The notes under the pieces are model-generated. The model worked only from the letters and a program-made list of their open reading frames with translations, ran no database searches and was not told where the DNA came from. The translations under genes and the position numbers were made by a program. A DNA stretch of 64,000 nt from Sycobia sp. Sy_11 (taxonomy: Eukaryota > Arthropoda > Insecta > Hymenoptera > Epichrysomallidae): the NCBI GenBank assembly GCA_018907035.1, contig JACCIC010000053.1, forward strand, positions 2,814,001-2,878,000, read 5' to 3'. Shown piece by piece: positions 1-11,373 of the stretch (the stretch's first letter is position 1; each line of letters starts with the position of its first letter).

Positions 1-230
1 ATAACATAGTATGCGATAATTTTATTTAGAATAAATGCTTATTCCAGCCTCCTAAAATTCGCATATAAGAACGTCTTACACGCAATATATATCCGCATTA
101 TAAATGTACATAATACAAGAAAAATAAGACGGCAGTCTCATAATTTAAATTCTTTGCTTTTATTTGAGAATTATCTCTATAAATGTATATACATGTTTCT
201 TTTTTTTTTTTTTTTTTATACACACGAGCC
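1..230. other. AT-rich, nothing recognised
   Basis: AT-rich sequence with a T-run near 200-217. No gene, RNA or element recognised. Confidence 0.7.
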
Positions 231-376
231 GAAAGAGTCGCGTCGCATAATCGTTCCTCGCTTACCGGGACGGTTAGGGAGGACGGGGCGAGGGGGAGGA
301 CGAAATTTCAATAAAATATAAATAATGAAGAAGATTAGATGAAGATATCGGCCGGCGTAAATCCCCGCGAAAATCT

Positions 377-380
<4 letters not shown>

Positions 381-423
<43 letters not shown>
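381..423. repeat. (AT)n microsatellite
   Basis: 43 bp, uninterrupted. Confidence 0.97.
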
Positions 424-429
<6 letters not shown>

Positions 430-536
430 CGCGCGCGCGGGCGCGAACGCGCTAAGAAGCGACACGTCCGCGAGAATGATTTAAAAATCTTACAGATTCT
501 TCTCTTGCGTTATTTGTCTTATATATAAAATACATC

Positions 537-543
<7 letters not shown>

Positions 544-567
<24 letters not shown>

Positions 568-569
568 CA
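544..569. repeat. (CA)n microsatellite
   Basis: 26 bp. Confidence 0.95.
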
Positions 570-943
570 TTTACACGAAAAGAAGAAAGAATAGCCGGAT
601 GGGCTAAGAAAATCGTCGACGTCCCCTTTCCCCCTTCCCTCGGCCCGCCGCCAGCCGCTCTCTTTCTCCCTCCCACCCTCTCTCTATCACGGAAGATAAA
701 ACACCAGCTCGCCGTCGCGAAAATATAAATACGCGCCTTTCCATAAATAAACGCGAGAGAGCCGCGCTTTTGTCGCCCCTCTTCCGCACCACGGTCCTCC
801 CTTGCGCACGGTTCGCCTCGCTTCTCTCATATACTTTTTTACACCCCCGCTCGCCCAACCACCCCCTCCCATTCGGACTTTTTTCGTTTCGGTGCAGAGA
901 GCTCACCATCGCCGCTCTCCGTTCCTATACATTAATATTCTTT

Positions 944-950
<7 letters not shown>

Positions 951-998
<48 letters not shown>
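951..998. repeat. (AT)n microsatellite
   Basis: 48 bp, followed 16 bp later by (TC)n. Confidence 0.97.
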
Positions 999-1002
<4 letters not shown>

Positions 1003-1010
1003 TCTTCGCA

Positions 1011-1014
<4 letters not shown>

Positions 1015-1046
<32 letters not shown>
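1015..1046. repeat. (TC)n microsatellite
   Basis: 32 bp. Confidence 0.95.
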
Positions 1047-1048
<2 letters not shown>

Positions 1049-1695
1049 CGTCTCTCTCGAGATGTGACGAATGGGGCAGAGCAACAGAAAGAGGGAGAGG
1101 CAGCGCAGGAGAGTAAAGAGATATATACGCGTCCGCGTCCTCTTGAGAAAAAGTCGTCCTCGTCGGTGGAAGGGGCGACGGAAGAGGTGGTGCGGAGGGG
1201 GAGAGGGGAGGGGGGTAAAAAATACATTCTAAAAAAATTGTATATACGATCTGGCGTGGGGGGGGGGAGAAAGAAATTTATGCGCTCGCGCAAGCCGTAT
1301 TTTTTTTTTCTCTTTTTCTATTTTTTAAAGCGGGTCGGGGGTTGACAGTATATAATGCGTAGAGGGGAGGGAGGCACAATTGACGAAAGATGGGCGTCTC
1401 GAGAACCGGTCGTCCTCTTTACCTCTCGCGGAGCGTGCACGTTGTACGGCGCGAGTCCAGAAAAAATAATACCAATGCGTCGAGAAGGCGGGGGAGAGGG
1501 TGGGAGGGGGGAGGGGATCATCGTAGCCGCGGCTTCGAGAAAAGCCGGAGATATTGGAAAGAAAGTTCCGACGGCCGCCGGCAGAGATTTATATACGCAT
1601 TCGTATAACCATCGATTATTTTTCTTCTTTCTTACTTTTTCCAATTTCCATTCTTGCCCACAAATACCAAATACTCTTCGTGCATACGACACATA

Positions 1696-1697
<2 letters not shown>

Positions 1698-1736
<39 letters not shown>
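1698..1736. repeat. (AT)n microsatellite
   Basis: 39 bp. Confidence 0.95.
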
Positions 1737-1744
<8 letters not shown>

Positions 1745-2105
1745 TTGTTCTTGGGGGAAGGGTGTTGGTTCATCATCCGCCATTGCAAAGGATATGATGA
1801 TGTCACTCGATCGTAAAAGATTCACACGCTGTATTACGACGCGTGAAATCTCGCGTTCGGGAAGGTTGGATACTGTATATTACTCGCGACAATGACGCGT
1901 CTAATTTATTGTATAGGTGGAGGGGGGGGGGGTAATGTAGTTTACTCTTATGTATATAAGAGATAAAATGCCGCTTAATATACACTATGCAGAAAGTAAT
2001 TTCGACTTAAACTAGAATTTTTCTTCCGAGGACATACGTATAAGAAGAACGTTAAATACGTTAATACTCTCTGTGTACACTGTACATGGTATGCGGTGTA
2101 AATGC

Positions 2106-2108
<3 letters not shown>

Positions 2109-2155
<47 letters not shown>
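2109..2155. repeat. (TA)n microsatellite
   Basis: 47 bp. Confidence 0.95.
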
Positions 2156-2157
<2 letters not shown>

Positions 2158-2542
2158 TCATCACGCGTTACATTGAATATTTCTTGAATTCGCAGAGCAA
2201 TTAACGAATCAAACGAGACATTCACGAGTGACATATATTATCTATAGAAATTGCGCGAGGGCGCGTATAAAAACGCCGATTAAGCGCAGCTCTTTATTAT
2301 TTACACGAAAGCGTTCGTTTTATATCATTTTAGAATCGCGATAGACATTGCGTATGAAACGTAGTGCGTGTATATACATATATTTATTTCAAATATATAT
2401 TAGTCGGATTAATTTCAGCACAGTCTTGCTAATATCATATGCTGTTCGAATAGCGTTTAATAATTTATTGTATCGTCTGCGAAATATTATACATATCTAA
2501 ATGGACGTTCCTTATTATACACGTCGAGACTTGTTCCTAATT

Positions 2543-2547
<5 letters not shown>

Positions 2548-2603
<56 letters not shown>
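2548..2603. repeat. (TA)n microsatellite
   Basis: 56 bp. Confidence 0.95.
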
Positions 2604-2608
<5 letters not shown>

Positions 2609-2714
2609 GTTAATATATAATTAGATACACCAAAGATACACAATAAAGAAGAGAAACATAAATTCTTAGAATTATAGTGTATAAATTAAATTCAAAGAAT
2701 CAAGCATACGAACG

Positions 2715-2717
<3 letters not shown>

Positions 2718-2756
<39 letters not shown>
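2718..2756. repeat. (TA)n microsatellite
   Basis: 39 bp, adjacent to a (TATG)n run. Confidence 0.95.
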
Positions 2757-2762
<6 letters not shown>

Positions 2763-2763
2763 C

Positions 2764-2818
2764 GTATGTATGTAGTATGTATGTATGTATGTATGTATGT
2801 ATGTATGTGTGTATGTAT
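2764..2818. repeat. (GTAT)n tetranucleotide repeat
   Basis: About 55 bp with a few interruptions. Confidence 0.93.
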
Positions 2819-3181
2819 AAACTTTTATAAAAATCTGAAATTCTATGTAGTCCGATATAGCTATTAATATTATATACATATGCAATAATAAAGCAATAAT
2901 TTTACGTCGGCGACAAAGTTCATCCTACAGTTCGGTTATCAATCGACGCACACTGTACACAATAAATTCTCGTTCTGTCGTGCGCCATACAGTCATATCT
3001 CTTTCTATCTCCCCTCTCATTTCTCGCCCCCGATAAATCGTGGAGGAGCACCCGCGATCTTGAGACTCGCCCAGCCCGGTTTTTATCTACGTTTACAATG
3101 ATATTCCTCGCTAAAGGAGGAATTAAAATTGAGAATAATAATGAACTACAAGCATATAATAGCGCAATAGACAAGCAACGG

Positions 3182-3183
<2 letters not shown>

Positions 3184-3238
<55 letters not shown>
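3184..3238. repeat. (AT)n microsatellite
   Basis: 55 bp. Confidence 0.95.
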
Positions 3239-3247
<9 letters not shown>

Positions 3248-3499
3248 TATATGTATGTATACATTATTTTGAGCCTCTGCACACGTCGACGGCGCAGACG
3301 CAGTGAGAGCGCCCGCCGCTAAATTTACTATACTATCATTTACTAATATCGTTTACCTCTCGCCTGCTTTTCCTCCGGAGAATCACCTCTGGCCGTATAG
3401 GAAAAATAATCTAGATAAATAAACGCCGAAAGATTAAAAAAATCTCTATCTCTCTCTGTCTCTCTCTCCCTCTCTCTCTCTCGCTCTAACTCTCCATCT

Positions 3500-3838
3500 C
3501 TTTTACCGGCTCGTGTAACGTATCCGCGCCTGCATCGTCCAAGATGGCTGCGCGCCTGCGGCCAGGGCGTGGCCGATGGCGCGCGCCCGGCCGCCCGGCT
3601 TAGCGTACGACTCCTCGCGTCGCAGGCGGCTACAACGTGCACGATCCCGTGCGCGTAATGCGTCCGTACAATTGCGTAATCGGCTCGATTGCCGGGCCTT
3701 ATCACTCGCGTTTCGATCGCGGACGCGCGAGGGCGCGAGCCCGCGTTTTTCCGCACTCGTGTTATATTTCGGCGCGCGGCGCGCGGCGACGCGCACGTCG
3801 GAGAGCCGCGGCTGCCATCTTGCCCACGGGTTCGATCC

Positions 3839-3840
<2 letters not shown>
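3500..3840. promoter_or_regulatory. CpG-rich promoter-like island with two YY1/PHO-type sites
   Basis: Very CpG-rich sequence bounded by a (TC)n tract on each side. CAAGATGGC lies at 3540-3548 and its inverse GCCATCTTG at 3814-3822, so the two sites face each other 265 bp apart. This 9-mer is the core of YY1 sites in animals and of the fly orthologue Pleiohomeotic. Adjacent (TC)n at 3842-3882 would offer GAGA-factor-type sites. No transcript start or reading frame can be assigned. Calling it a promoter or silencer is inference from composition and motifs. Confidence 0.4.

Positions 3841-3841
<1 letters not shown>

Positions 3842-3882
<41 letters not shown>
3842..3882. repeat. (TC)n microsatellite
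   Basis: 41 bp inside a CpG island. Confidence 0.95.
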
Positions 3883-3886
<4 letters not shown>

Positions 3887-3994
3887 ATTCTCCCTCTCGT
3901 TCTTTCTCCGCGGCTGGCTCGGCTCAGTGGGTCGCTCCGCAGCATCGGCCACCCCCTCCCCCTCTTAACGCGGCTTCCTCTTCTCTGCGTCAAT

Positions 3995-3996
<2 letters not shown>

Positions 3997-4038
<42 letters not shown>
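3997..4038. repeat. (TA)n microsatellite
   Basis: 42 bp. Confidence 0.95.
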
Positions 4039-4039
<1 letters not shown>

Positions 4040-4384
4040 GTAGCCCGTTCCGTTCTCCCTTCTTCGATGCCTACACACGCGCGCACACGCACGCATATAG
4101 CTATACGGTATGCGCGCGTGGTCCATCTGCCGCCCGTCGCCCCTATCCCGGCTGCCTCGTCGTCCTAGGCGCGATGGGCCCCGTGCACGTCGGCGCGGAC
4201 CGCGGCTGTCCGCCTCGTCGCTCCGTTGAAGGTGTAATACACGAAAAACTGCGGTTTTGAAAAGGAATTTTTTATTCCCTCGTTTCTCACGAAAGTGACG
4301 CGCGTTACGTGATATAGAAAATTTTTCTCTTACCATTTTATCTTCTTCCGAGATATAGAAGTTTTTAATCGCGCCGTTGTTACA

Positions 4385-4387
<3 letters not shown>

Positions 4388-4441
<54 letters not shown>
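4388..4441. repeat. (AT)n microsatellite
   Basis: 54 bp. Confidence 0.95.
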
Positions 4442-4444
<3 letters not shown>

Positions 4445-6500
4445 AATTTTTGTCAAACGACGAAATTTACGCTAATTTCTATTTTCTCGATATATTTAAT
4501 GAAAATTCTTTTACACATACATGTATATAACTCAAGTCGCCTCAACGTAGATTTTTTGTTCGATATAATACGGGAACAATAGATGGAGCAAAATCTGCTG
4601 GAGTTTACGATGACACGCATTTTAAAGAAATCGATAAAAATGTTCTCATACATTATTACTCTTCGCTCACCCTGTGAACGGGCTAAGCCAAAAATCCATG
4701 CTCTACGGCCCTCTGTGTGCTGTTAATAAGAGTAAATCAATTATACAAACTGTCAATCAGAGTAATTTTCAATTCATCAAATAATAAACGCGTATAATTA
4801 ATAATAATAATTATTATTTGATTACAAGGAGTGGGAAATAAATAACACTTGGATGTATAGTTTCATAAAGACTTTTATTTAGCTGGAAGTGAGATTCTTG
4901 AAAATGGGCAAATCTAATAATATTTGTAAAACAATATTCCATAACTAAAAAGCATGAAGTATTATTATATGAACGTTTATAGTCGCTATTTGCAAAATAT
5001 AGGTGCACAAAGATTTTCCCGTCCCGTTATACAATCGAGTCACAAATTTGCCATTTTCTTGCCGCGAAGTTTTCTTTTACCTTAAACGAGAACGTCAGTT
5101 TCAATTTTTAGATATATAGATTAAAAATCTATTGATCTTACACAACCGACTTGAGAGCAGTTTAAAAATATGAAAATAATTTTGTTTCTTTTTGCTCTTA
5201 AACGAAAAGTCTTATATAAATATCCATTATGATTTTATGAAGGTATCGGTGTTTTATAAATATAGTTGGGTGGAATTAATGTTGTTTTAGATATTAAAGC
5301 ACTTTGCCGAGATTTATAATACAGATTCTTTCGAAACAGCTTACACTTCCCAGACGATTTATAGGACATTAAACAGCGCGCGAGATGGAAAACATTGTAA
5401 TTTTAACGATTATTGCAGTGTGCAGCAATAAAAATAATAAAATTTAATGCGTTTCACAGTGACACAAACGCGCATTTATCGAGTAGTTTCATTAATATAA
5501 GAGCAAAAGGCCAATTTATTTATCTTTCATCGTGCTATGATTAATCACCCACAAATATTTCATTTATTATTCGTACGTCAAATAATAATCTGAAAACTTT
5601 TTCTAAATTTAAATATTAAAAATAGGAGAAAAAAAACAAATTTTTGAGAAATTTCTTTTAATCGATTTTCTTTTTAGAAATTTGCGAAAGCACCAAAAAT
5701 TCGCATTCAATGTTTGGTGCTTATAATAAGTTTTTGTTGCTCTTCATATGTTGTTAAGCTATTATATATCCTTGAAATTAACATATTTATGCTTAATCGC
5801 AAGCTTACCTCTGTAAGTAAAAGATTGCTTATGGTTTAAAAAAAAAATCAGCGAAAATCCCATAAAATATACCAGAAGGAACAAGAATTATACTGTCCTT
5901 TATTATTTAACGTTGCATTTTAATACTGCCCGTTGATAAAAACCGAAACTCAATAAAATTCGTCGGTTTCTCAACGGTAAAAAAAAATGCTTTCGAACGC
6001 GTTTCAAAAATGTTATTATAATATTAATAATATATAATGATGTTAAAAATAAAGAGCTCTTTGTTATATTTGTACGTTTTATTTATAGGATTCGAAATAC
6101 CTGGGCACACAGTTTTGTCCCATTTCCGGATGAATCGAGTCCGTGAGATCGTGATTCAGCGAAAGTATACAACGATTCTATAGGGACGAAAAAATTCTTT
6201 AACGATGATGAATAATGGTAAACTTTTAATAATCGAACCTTCTGAATCGGAATTTCCGTAGCTTCAACCATTTCTCAACTCTTATTCGATAAAAAAAAAT
6301 ATGGATTAAAAAAAAAATTTTTTTCGACAATCAAATTTTTTTGATCAACCTGGAATACTAAAATAATACTGACAATCTACTAATTATTAATTCGTTAATG
6401 TTTGCTAAACATTCAGTGACGATATGCTCCTTAAGACACAATATTTATTTAGGTGAATTACTTTCAATGATCAACAATTTTCATTTTAATAAAATAACAC

Positions 6501-6529
<29 letters not shown>
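6501..6529. repeat. (CA)n microsatellite
   Basis: 29 bp. Confidence 0.95.
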
Positions 6530-6534
<5 letters not shown>

Positions 6535-7403
6535 GAATAACGTTTCATTATTTCTTTTGAAGTGAACAGAACGAAATCATATTTAAATTTTTCGATTTTA
6601 TTAATTATATATTATAAATATGATTGACAGCTTGGAGTTTTTTGCATCTGTCATACAAACACTAAAATTACATATATTCCGCTGAATTAATTAATTTAAT
6701 TTTAATTGATTAATATCACACTAATAAAATTAATACTCGTTTTCATAATCACTTAACATCGTTCGATTTACACATCCTGTTCACCTACGGACCTTTATAG
6801 ATACATATGTATATATATATATATTATTGCATCTTATGATAATTCTATTTCTTTTAGATTCTGTCATACGCCCATACTAAAGTAACCAAGAATATATAAG
6901 ATCTGATGGATAAAAAAAAGGGACAAATTAAGATGATGTTATACCAACTATAAGTAACGAGTTCAGTCATTGCCGTTATTTTTTGTTAACGATTGACTGC
7001 AAAGTAATTTTTCCATGTATGTTTATTATTATAGATCTAAATAAACGTATGCGTTGAAAGAATAAAGAAAAAGAATCCGTCTCAAAAAAAAAAAAAAAAA
7101 AAAACTGTAGGACCCGATTTCAATCGCCCATCGAGCAAGGTCAGGGCCTTTCTCTCCCCTCCCCCCCGTTTCAATCAGCCAACAATGGGCCATCTATGCG
7201 CGTAAAAAGTAAAAAAAAAAAAAACAAAAATGTTTTCAAAGCTAGAACTGAACGCCCCTTACGATTACGAATATATGTGCGCATCACGAAAGCAAATTGA
7301 AAGAGCACGCAACACCTTATCAAATATTATAGATGTTTCAATTTTTCTGCTCTTGGTATGATTTTTATTTATATTAATTCATCCATACCTTTACATAGTA
7401 TAC

Positions 7404-7406
<3 letters not shown>

Positions 7407-7448
<42 letters not shown>
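7407..7448. repeat. (TA)n microsatellite
   Basis: 42 bp. Confidence 0.95.
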
Positions 7449-7451
<3 letters not shown>

Positions 7452-7660
7452 TTATAACAGGTTATAAATTTTGTTAATGTAAAATGAATAAAAAAAATAA
7501 TTTCACGAGAAACAATAATGTATTATAGTTTAGATTTCAATTATATACCCCAACTAAAAAAGAATAACCGAGCGAAAGTAAAGCAGGTATAGAAATTAAA
7601 TCCGACCATTCTCTCTCTCCCTCTCCATCTTTTCTACACTGCTCAAAAAAAAAAAAAAAA

Positions 7661-8449
7661 AAGGATCGCGACTTAACTTTTCCTAACCCCGTATCCCTAA
7701 CGTGTAGCGCCCGGCTATGCCCTCGATCCCTCTACAAAAGGACGAATCTTGCTCTCGTGCTGTATCCTCTTCAAAAACAAGGGGAGGAGGGCCAGATCGA
7801 ATCTTCTTCTTCTTCTTCTTCTTCAAAAATCCAAAAAAAAAAAAAAAGAACCTAACAGAACATCTCGAGCGAATTGATATTCTAGAGCGAGAGCAAAAAG
7901 AAAACATTCGATCCACCCTTTCATATACGGATCGTTATTATCACAATGTACGGCCGAAAATCGATATATCTCGCGCGCGGTACTGCCGCCAAAAACTCCC
8001 ATCCCCCCAAATGCAACGTAAGAATAAACCTCGAAACTCGTTCCACGTCTACCCCCCCCTCCCCACCGCCAAGATCTTCTCGGGGCGAGTGCGAACTTCG
8101 GCTTTATTAACGCCGCGCCGGTTCGACTCCACCATCCCCCCCCCCCAAGCCCTTCTCCGGTTTAACTATCCCGCGGGACCGTCGGCTTCGGCCCGCGGCC
8201 CGCGCGAAAACTTTGCCCGGATTCCCCGCTTCGGTCGTATTATTGTCTCGCCCGCGCGCGTCCGGCGGTACGTCATAGCCCCGGGGCAGGGAGAAGAAGA
8301 TCGCTCCTCGCGCTACGGTCGACGAACGCGCGCTATATTCACTCACATTGCATTCTGTGTATCGAAAGCGCCGCGAATTTTTCCGCCTCTCGTCGCGCGG
8401 CCTCTACCTACGTTAGATAATTTTCAAGTTTTGTTTTTCGCACCCCATC
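7661..8449. other. GC-rich shoulder of the 8.5-9.1 kb island
   Basis: Composition rises steadily from about 7.9 kb, with several C-runs (for example 8455-8466). A 251-codon open frame spans 7717-8472, but it encodes low-complexity and basic sequence with no motif. Confidence 0.5.
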
Positions 8450-8802
8450 CCCAGCCCCCCCCCCCCGCCTAACGCTCGGCTCGCGCGAGCGAGAACGGTC
8501 CGAAGTAGTAACGTACAGCTACGTTGGTCGCAAGTGCGCGTATCTGCACGCATCTACGCCGTAACCGCCTCTCGGACTCTCCTCTCGTTTCTCGAGCGAC
8601 TGTTGCGGTGGTGGGGAGGATGGCGAATGGTGGGGGCGGGGAGACGAGGGAGGGACGCAACGAGCACAGTCCCGCTTCGCCGCTCGCCGCCTTGGCGTCG
8701 CGATGGGTGGGGAGAGGAATGAGGGGGGCCAGCGGCAGCACGCGGCCGGTGGTACGCCGTGGCAGGACCGGAGCGACGGGCAAGGAATGGGGGGGATGGG
8801 CG

Positions 8803-8811
8803 GCCATCTTG
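8803..8811. promoter_or_regulatory. YY1/PHO-type motif GCCATCTTG
   Basis: Exact match to the shared core also seen at 3540-3548 and 3814-3822. Binding is not shown by sequence alone. Confidence 0.4.
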
Positions 8812-8819
8812 GCCCGGAC

Positions 8820-8829
8820 GCGCATGCGC
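8820..8829. promoter_or_regulatory. NRF1/Ewg-type palindrome GCGCATGCGC
   Basis: Perfect 10-bp palindromic consensus inside the CpG island, next to the YY1-type motif. Confidence 0.45.
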
Positions 8830-9140
8830 GCGCACCCGACGCCGCTCGGCGGCGCGCTCGGGCAACGGGAGAGGCCAGGCGCTCGCACGTGCCGGCGAGC
8901 GCCGCGCCACGCCATACGCCGAGCCCGCGCCGTCCATGGACTCTCCGGGGCGTCTTCCCCTCCTACCGGCTCTCAACGAACCCCAGCCCCCACCGCCGGC
9001 GAGCCTTCGTCTCGCCAGTCCCCCCCCCTCCCCCATGCCAGGCCGGCGCGCCTATAGAGCGAACGCCCCGGCGTCGTTGACCGCCGTGGCGGCAGCGGCG
9101 CTGTTCGCGCTCGCCTCCGGGCTTCTTTAATCGATTTTTA

Positions 9141-10034
9141 CGATTGTTTACACGATTAAACTTATAATTTCAATTAGGACGATTGGGGATTCTCCTTTTT
9201 AAGCGGATCGTTCCGAGCGAGTCGGTGCATAATATATTTTTTGCGGATATTGCCCTCTCTCTATCTCTCTTGTCTCCCTGTTCCTGCTCCCGCGTTAAAG
9301 AATTGTGAAGTATTCAAAAATCCCGGCTATAAACTGAAGCCCAAATTGACTTGTGTGTTATATATATATATATATATATATATAGTTGAATTAGATTTAG
9401 TTAAATTAGTTAGATACAACTTAATGTAAAATGGATGAGAAAATTCGCTAATAATTAATGATTTTTGTCTATGATGAAAAAAGAAGGAAAAAGTGAATGC
9501 AAATTATTAAATACTAATAAATTTATATTGAAAAGTGTATTATAATATATAAGAATAGAAAAAGTGTTGGCATGTTTCGTGTTCCTTCTAAAAGAAATAA
9601 AATGGTATATTTATAATCAATTGATGAGCATTATGCGAATAATGCGCTTGATGAAACATGCAAGTAATACTTGGACGTAGTTTTACGATTATTTTTTAGA
9701 TTTCCTAAGCAGAGAGGAACTTTGACTTTTCAGAAGTAAAATTTGTTTTCCCATAGTAAATTAATTATCATTATTCAGAAATTTCCATTCTACGTTTGTA
9801 TTTATTATTATATAATGAAATATAATGATTAGCTTAAACTAATTCCGTATAGTTATTTTTAATATCGTTGATAACGTATCGGTACCGATGATAATTATAC
9901 GATTATTTTACATGTCCCGCCGCACATTATCCGTTTCATTCGCGCAATATAATTCTAAGATTAAATATATATATATATATACACGCACGTTCGAACATAA
10001 TACTTAATACAATATAAAGAGTATAAAATTTATC
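9141..10034. other. AT-rich, nothing recognised
   Basis: AT-rich DNA with one (TA)n tract at 9359-9384. No coding signal. Confidence 0.6.
9359..9384. repeat. (TA)n microsatellite
   Basis: 26 bp. Confidence 0.95.
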
Positions 10035-10037
10035 TAA

Positions 10038-10048
10038 CCCTGGTAGAA
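10038..10048 (+). repeat. left inverted end of the 10-11.4 kb element
   Basis: CCCTGGTAGAA, perfectly complementary to 11363-11373, next to the TAA at 10035-10037. Confidence 0.8.
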
Positions 10049-11362
10049 GTCTAACAATTTTTAATAGGCTGGGAAGTAGTTACTAGGTAGTAAAAATAGA
10101 ATCAATCATTGTGGCTAGAAACGAGGTAAATCTTAGAATGCAAAATGTGAACTTTGTCAATAAAATTAGGAAAAAGGTAGAAACTAGGTTTAAAAACTAG
10201 GTAGAAACTAGGTTGTTTTTAACCTTGCTTCTGGTTAGTAAATGAGCAATTTATTTAACAATTAATATTTATATAATATTATAACATTATGTTGTTGATT
10301 TAATAAAAGAAAAAGCACAAGATATGGAAACTAATAATTTTAAAAAATTACAAAGTATATAATAATAAAGTCTGCTTGTCGTTCGATTTTGTCATCTTAA
10401 AAATTATACGTAATAAATTAGTTTTGGAAATAGTTTTCTTTTATTATTTAATATCTAAAATGTCGCATGAAGCAATTAATTAAAAAATTCTATTCTTTAA
10501 TAATTCTATCCTATTTATTTATAAAATAAATAATATCATTTGAAATTTTTGAAATTTTATAAAATAAAATTAATTTTTTAAATTAAAAATCATGCTGAGT
10601 TCACAACTATAATTCGTAACTCGATTTTATGGATAGTGTTCATACGGCATATCTGATGATTTGCCATACCCGTAAGTGGTAAAACATTATCTTGGTTAGT
10701 ATATAAGCCCGATTATAATTTCCCATAAGTGTAACATATATTGTATACGAATGTGTAAGCTATTGTCAATGCGTTGTATATGTATTTAGATGTCTAAGGT
10801 ATATAGTATCAACGTACTTATAAGTTACTTCAAAATTTTCGAAATGAACTTGATAAACATTTATAATTAATTCATTAGAATAATGATTAAAGTCAATAAA
10901 TTTATATAAGAAAGCATAATAACGATATCAATTTTTTAGCTAGATTATGTGTTATACCTCGCTTAACCTTGTTTTAAGATAAAGTTTAGTCATAACCACA
11001 CACGCGCACGCGCGCGATATTCCCTAACCAAAATATTAATTGCCCATTAACTAGGGAATAACTAGATGAAAAGGAATGAAGAGAACCTATTTTCTATTTA
11101 AAAAAATAATTTCAGTTTCAATAGGTAAAACATACCTAGTTTCAAGGTAACTTTATTGGAAACGTAAAATATATTTACTCCAAACTAACTATTATAGCTA
11201 TTAAATACCGAAAAAATAGCTTGAAAAAATGTAACTATAAATCGGCCGGAATGACCGTAAAAAACGTTACATGTTTTCCTATTTACTACCGAACAAATAC
11301 ACCTTGTTACTAGGTATCTTCATTTGAAAATACCTTGTTGATACCTGAAAAATAGAATGCAT

Positions 11363-11373
11363 TTCTACCAGGG
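11363..11373 (-). repeat. right inverted end of the 10-11.4 kb element
   Basis: TTCTACCAGGG, followed by TAA at 11374-11376 matching the left flank. Confidence 0.8.

Larger units (their letters stand above)
231..1600. other. CpG-rich island with microsatellites
   Basis: GC- and CpG-rich DNA holding (AT)n, (CA)n and (TC)n tracts and G/C homopolymer runs. Long open frames here are translations of repeats. No exon could be supported. Confidence 0.6.
1601..3280. other. AT-rich stretch with five long (TA)n tracts
   Basis: Five (TA)n tracts of 39-56 bp plus a (TATG)n run. Between them is unremarkable AT-rich DNA without coding signal. Confidence 0.6.
3841..4260. other. CpG-rich DNA with (TC)n and (TA)n tracts
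   Basis: Continuation of the island at 3.3-3.84 kb. Open frames cross the repeats and show no protein family. Confidence 0.6.
4660..7660. other. 3-kb AT-rich block, no gene seen
   Basis: Long AT-rich block with one (CA)n at 6501-6529 and one (TA)n at 7407-7448, and A-runs at 7084-7104, 7211-7224 and 7645-7662. Short open frames at 4814-5008 and 6083-6271 on the minus strand match no family I recognise and are probably chance. Confidence 0.6.
8450..9140. promoter_or_regulatory. strong CpG island with adjacent YY1- and NRF1-type sites, candidate promoter
   Basis: The most GC-rich stretch of this part of the window, dense in CpG and free of long microsatellites. GCCATCTTG at 8803-8811 is followed 8 bp later by GCGCATGCGC at 8820-8829, a perfect NRF1-type (Erect wing in flies) palindrome. 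This pairing is common at broadly expressed animal promoters. Open frames exist in several phases, as expected in stop-poor GC-rich DNA. One begins at a CCATGG context at 8936 and ends at 9130 (64 codons, Pro/Ala-rich with a hydrophobic C-terminus), but nothing identifies it as a gene. Confidence 0.45.
10038..11373. mobile_element. probable non-autonomous DNA transposon, 11-bp inverted ends, TAA duplication
   Basis: Seen: CCCTGGTAGAA at 10038-10048 is repeated in perfect inverted form as TTCTACCAGGG at 11363-11373. The trinucleotide TAA lies directly outside both ends (10035-10037 and 11374-11376). The subterminal parts are full of ACTAGGTA-like motifs; GTTACTAGGTA occurs at 10079-10089 and again at 11306-11316, with further AACTAGGTT copies at 10180-10215. 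The interior is AT-rich and I see no transposase. Known: 3-bp TWA duplications are typical of PIF/Harbinger elements. Inference: a 1336-bp internally derived or MITE-like member. The superfamily call is tentative because only duplication length and end structure support it. Confidence 0.72.

Noticed and set aside
770..1345. 191-codon open frame and similar long frames with Tyr-Ile or Ser-Leu runs
   Set aside because: They owe their length to stop-free translation of (TA)n and (TC)n repeats. The flanks show no protein motif, and the same pattern recurs at every microsatellite.
3825..3841. tRNA T-arm-like CACGG-GTTCGAT-CCGTG
   Set aside because: The T-arm is perfect, but no A box, D-arm or anticodon arm lies upstream at the right distance, so it is not a tRNA gene.
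3343..4092. 249-codon minus-strand frame
   Set aside because: Spans two (GA)n tracts and a (TA)n tract, giving Arg-Glu and Tyr-Ile runs. No real domain.
8524..9057. 177-codon frame in the 8.5-9.1 kb CpG island
   Set aside because: Several overlapping frames on both strands are open because the DNA is GC-rich and stop-poor. Composition is Arg/Pro/Ala/Gly low complexity with no family match.
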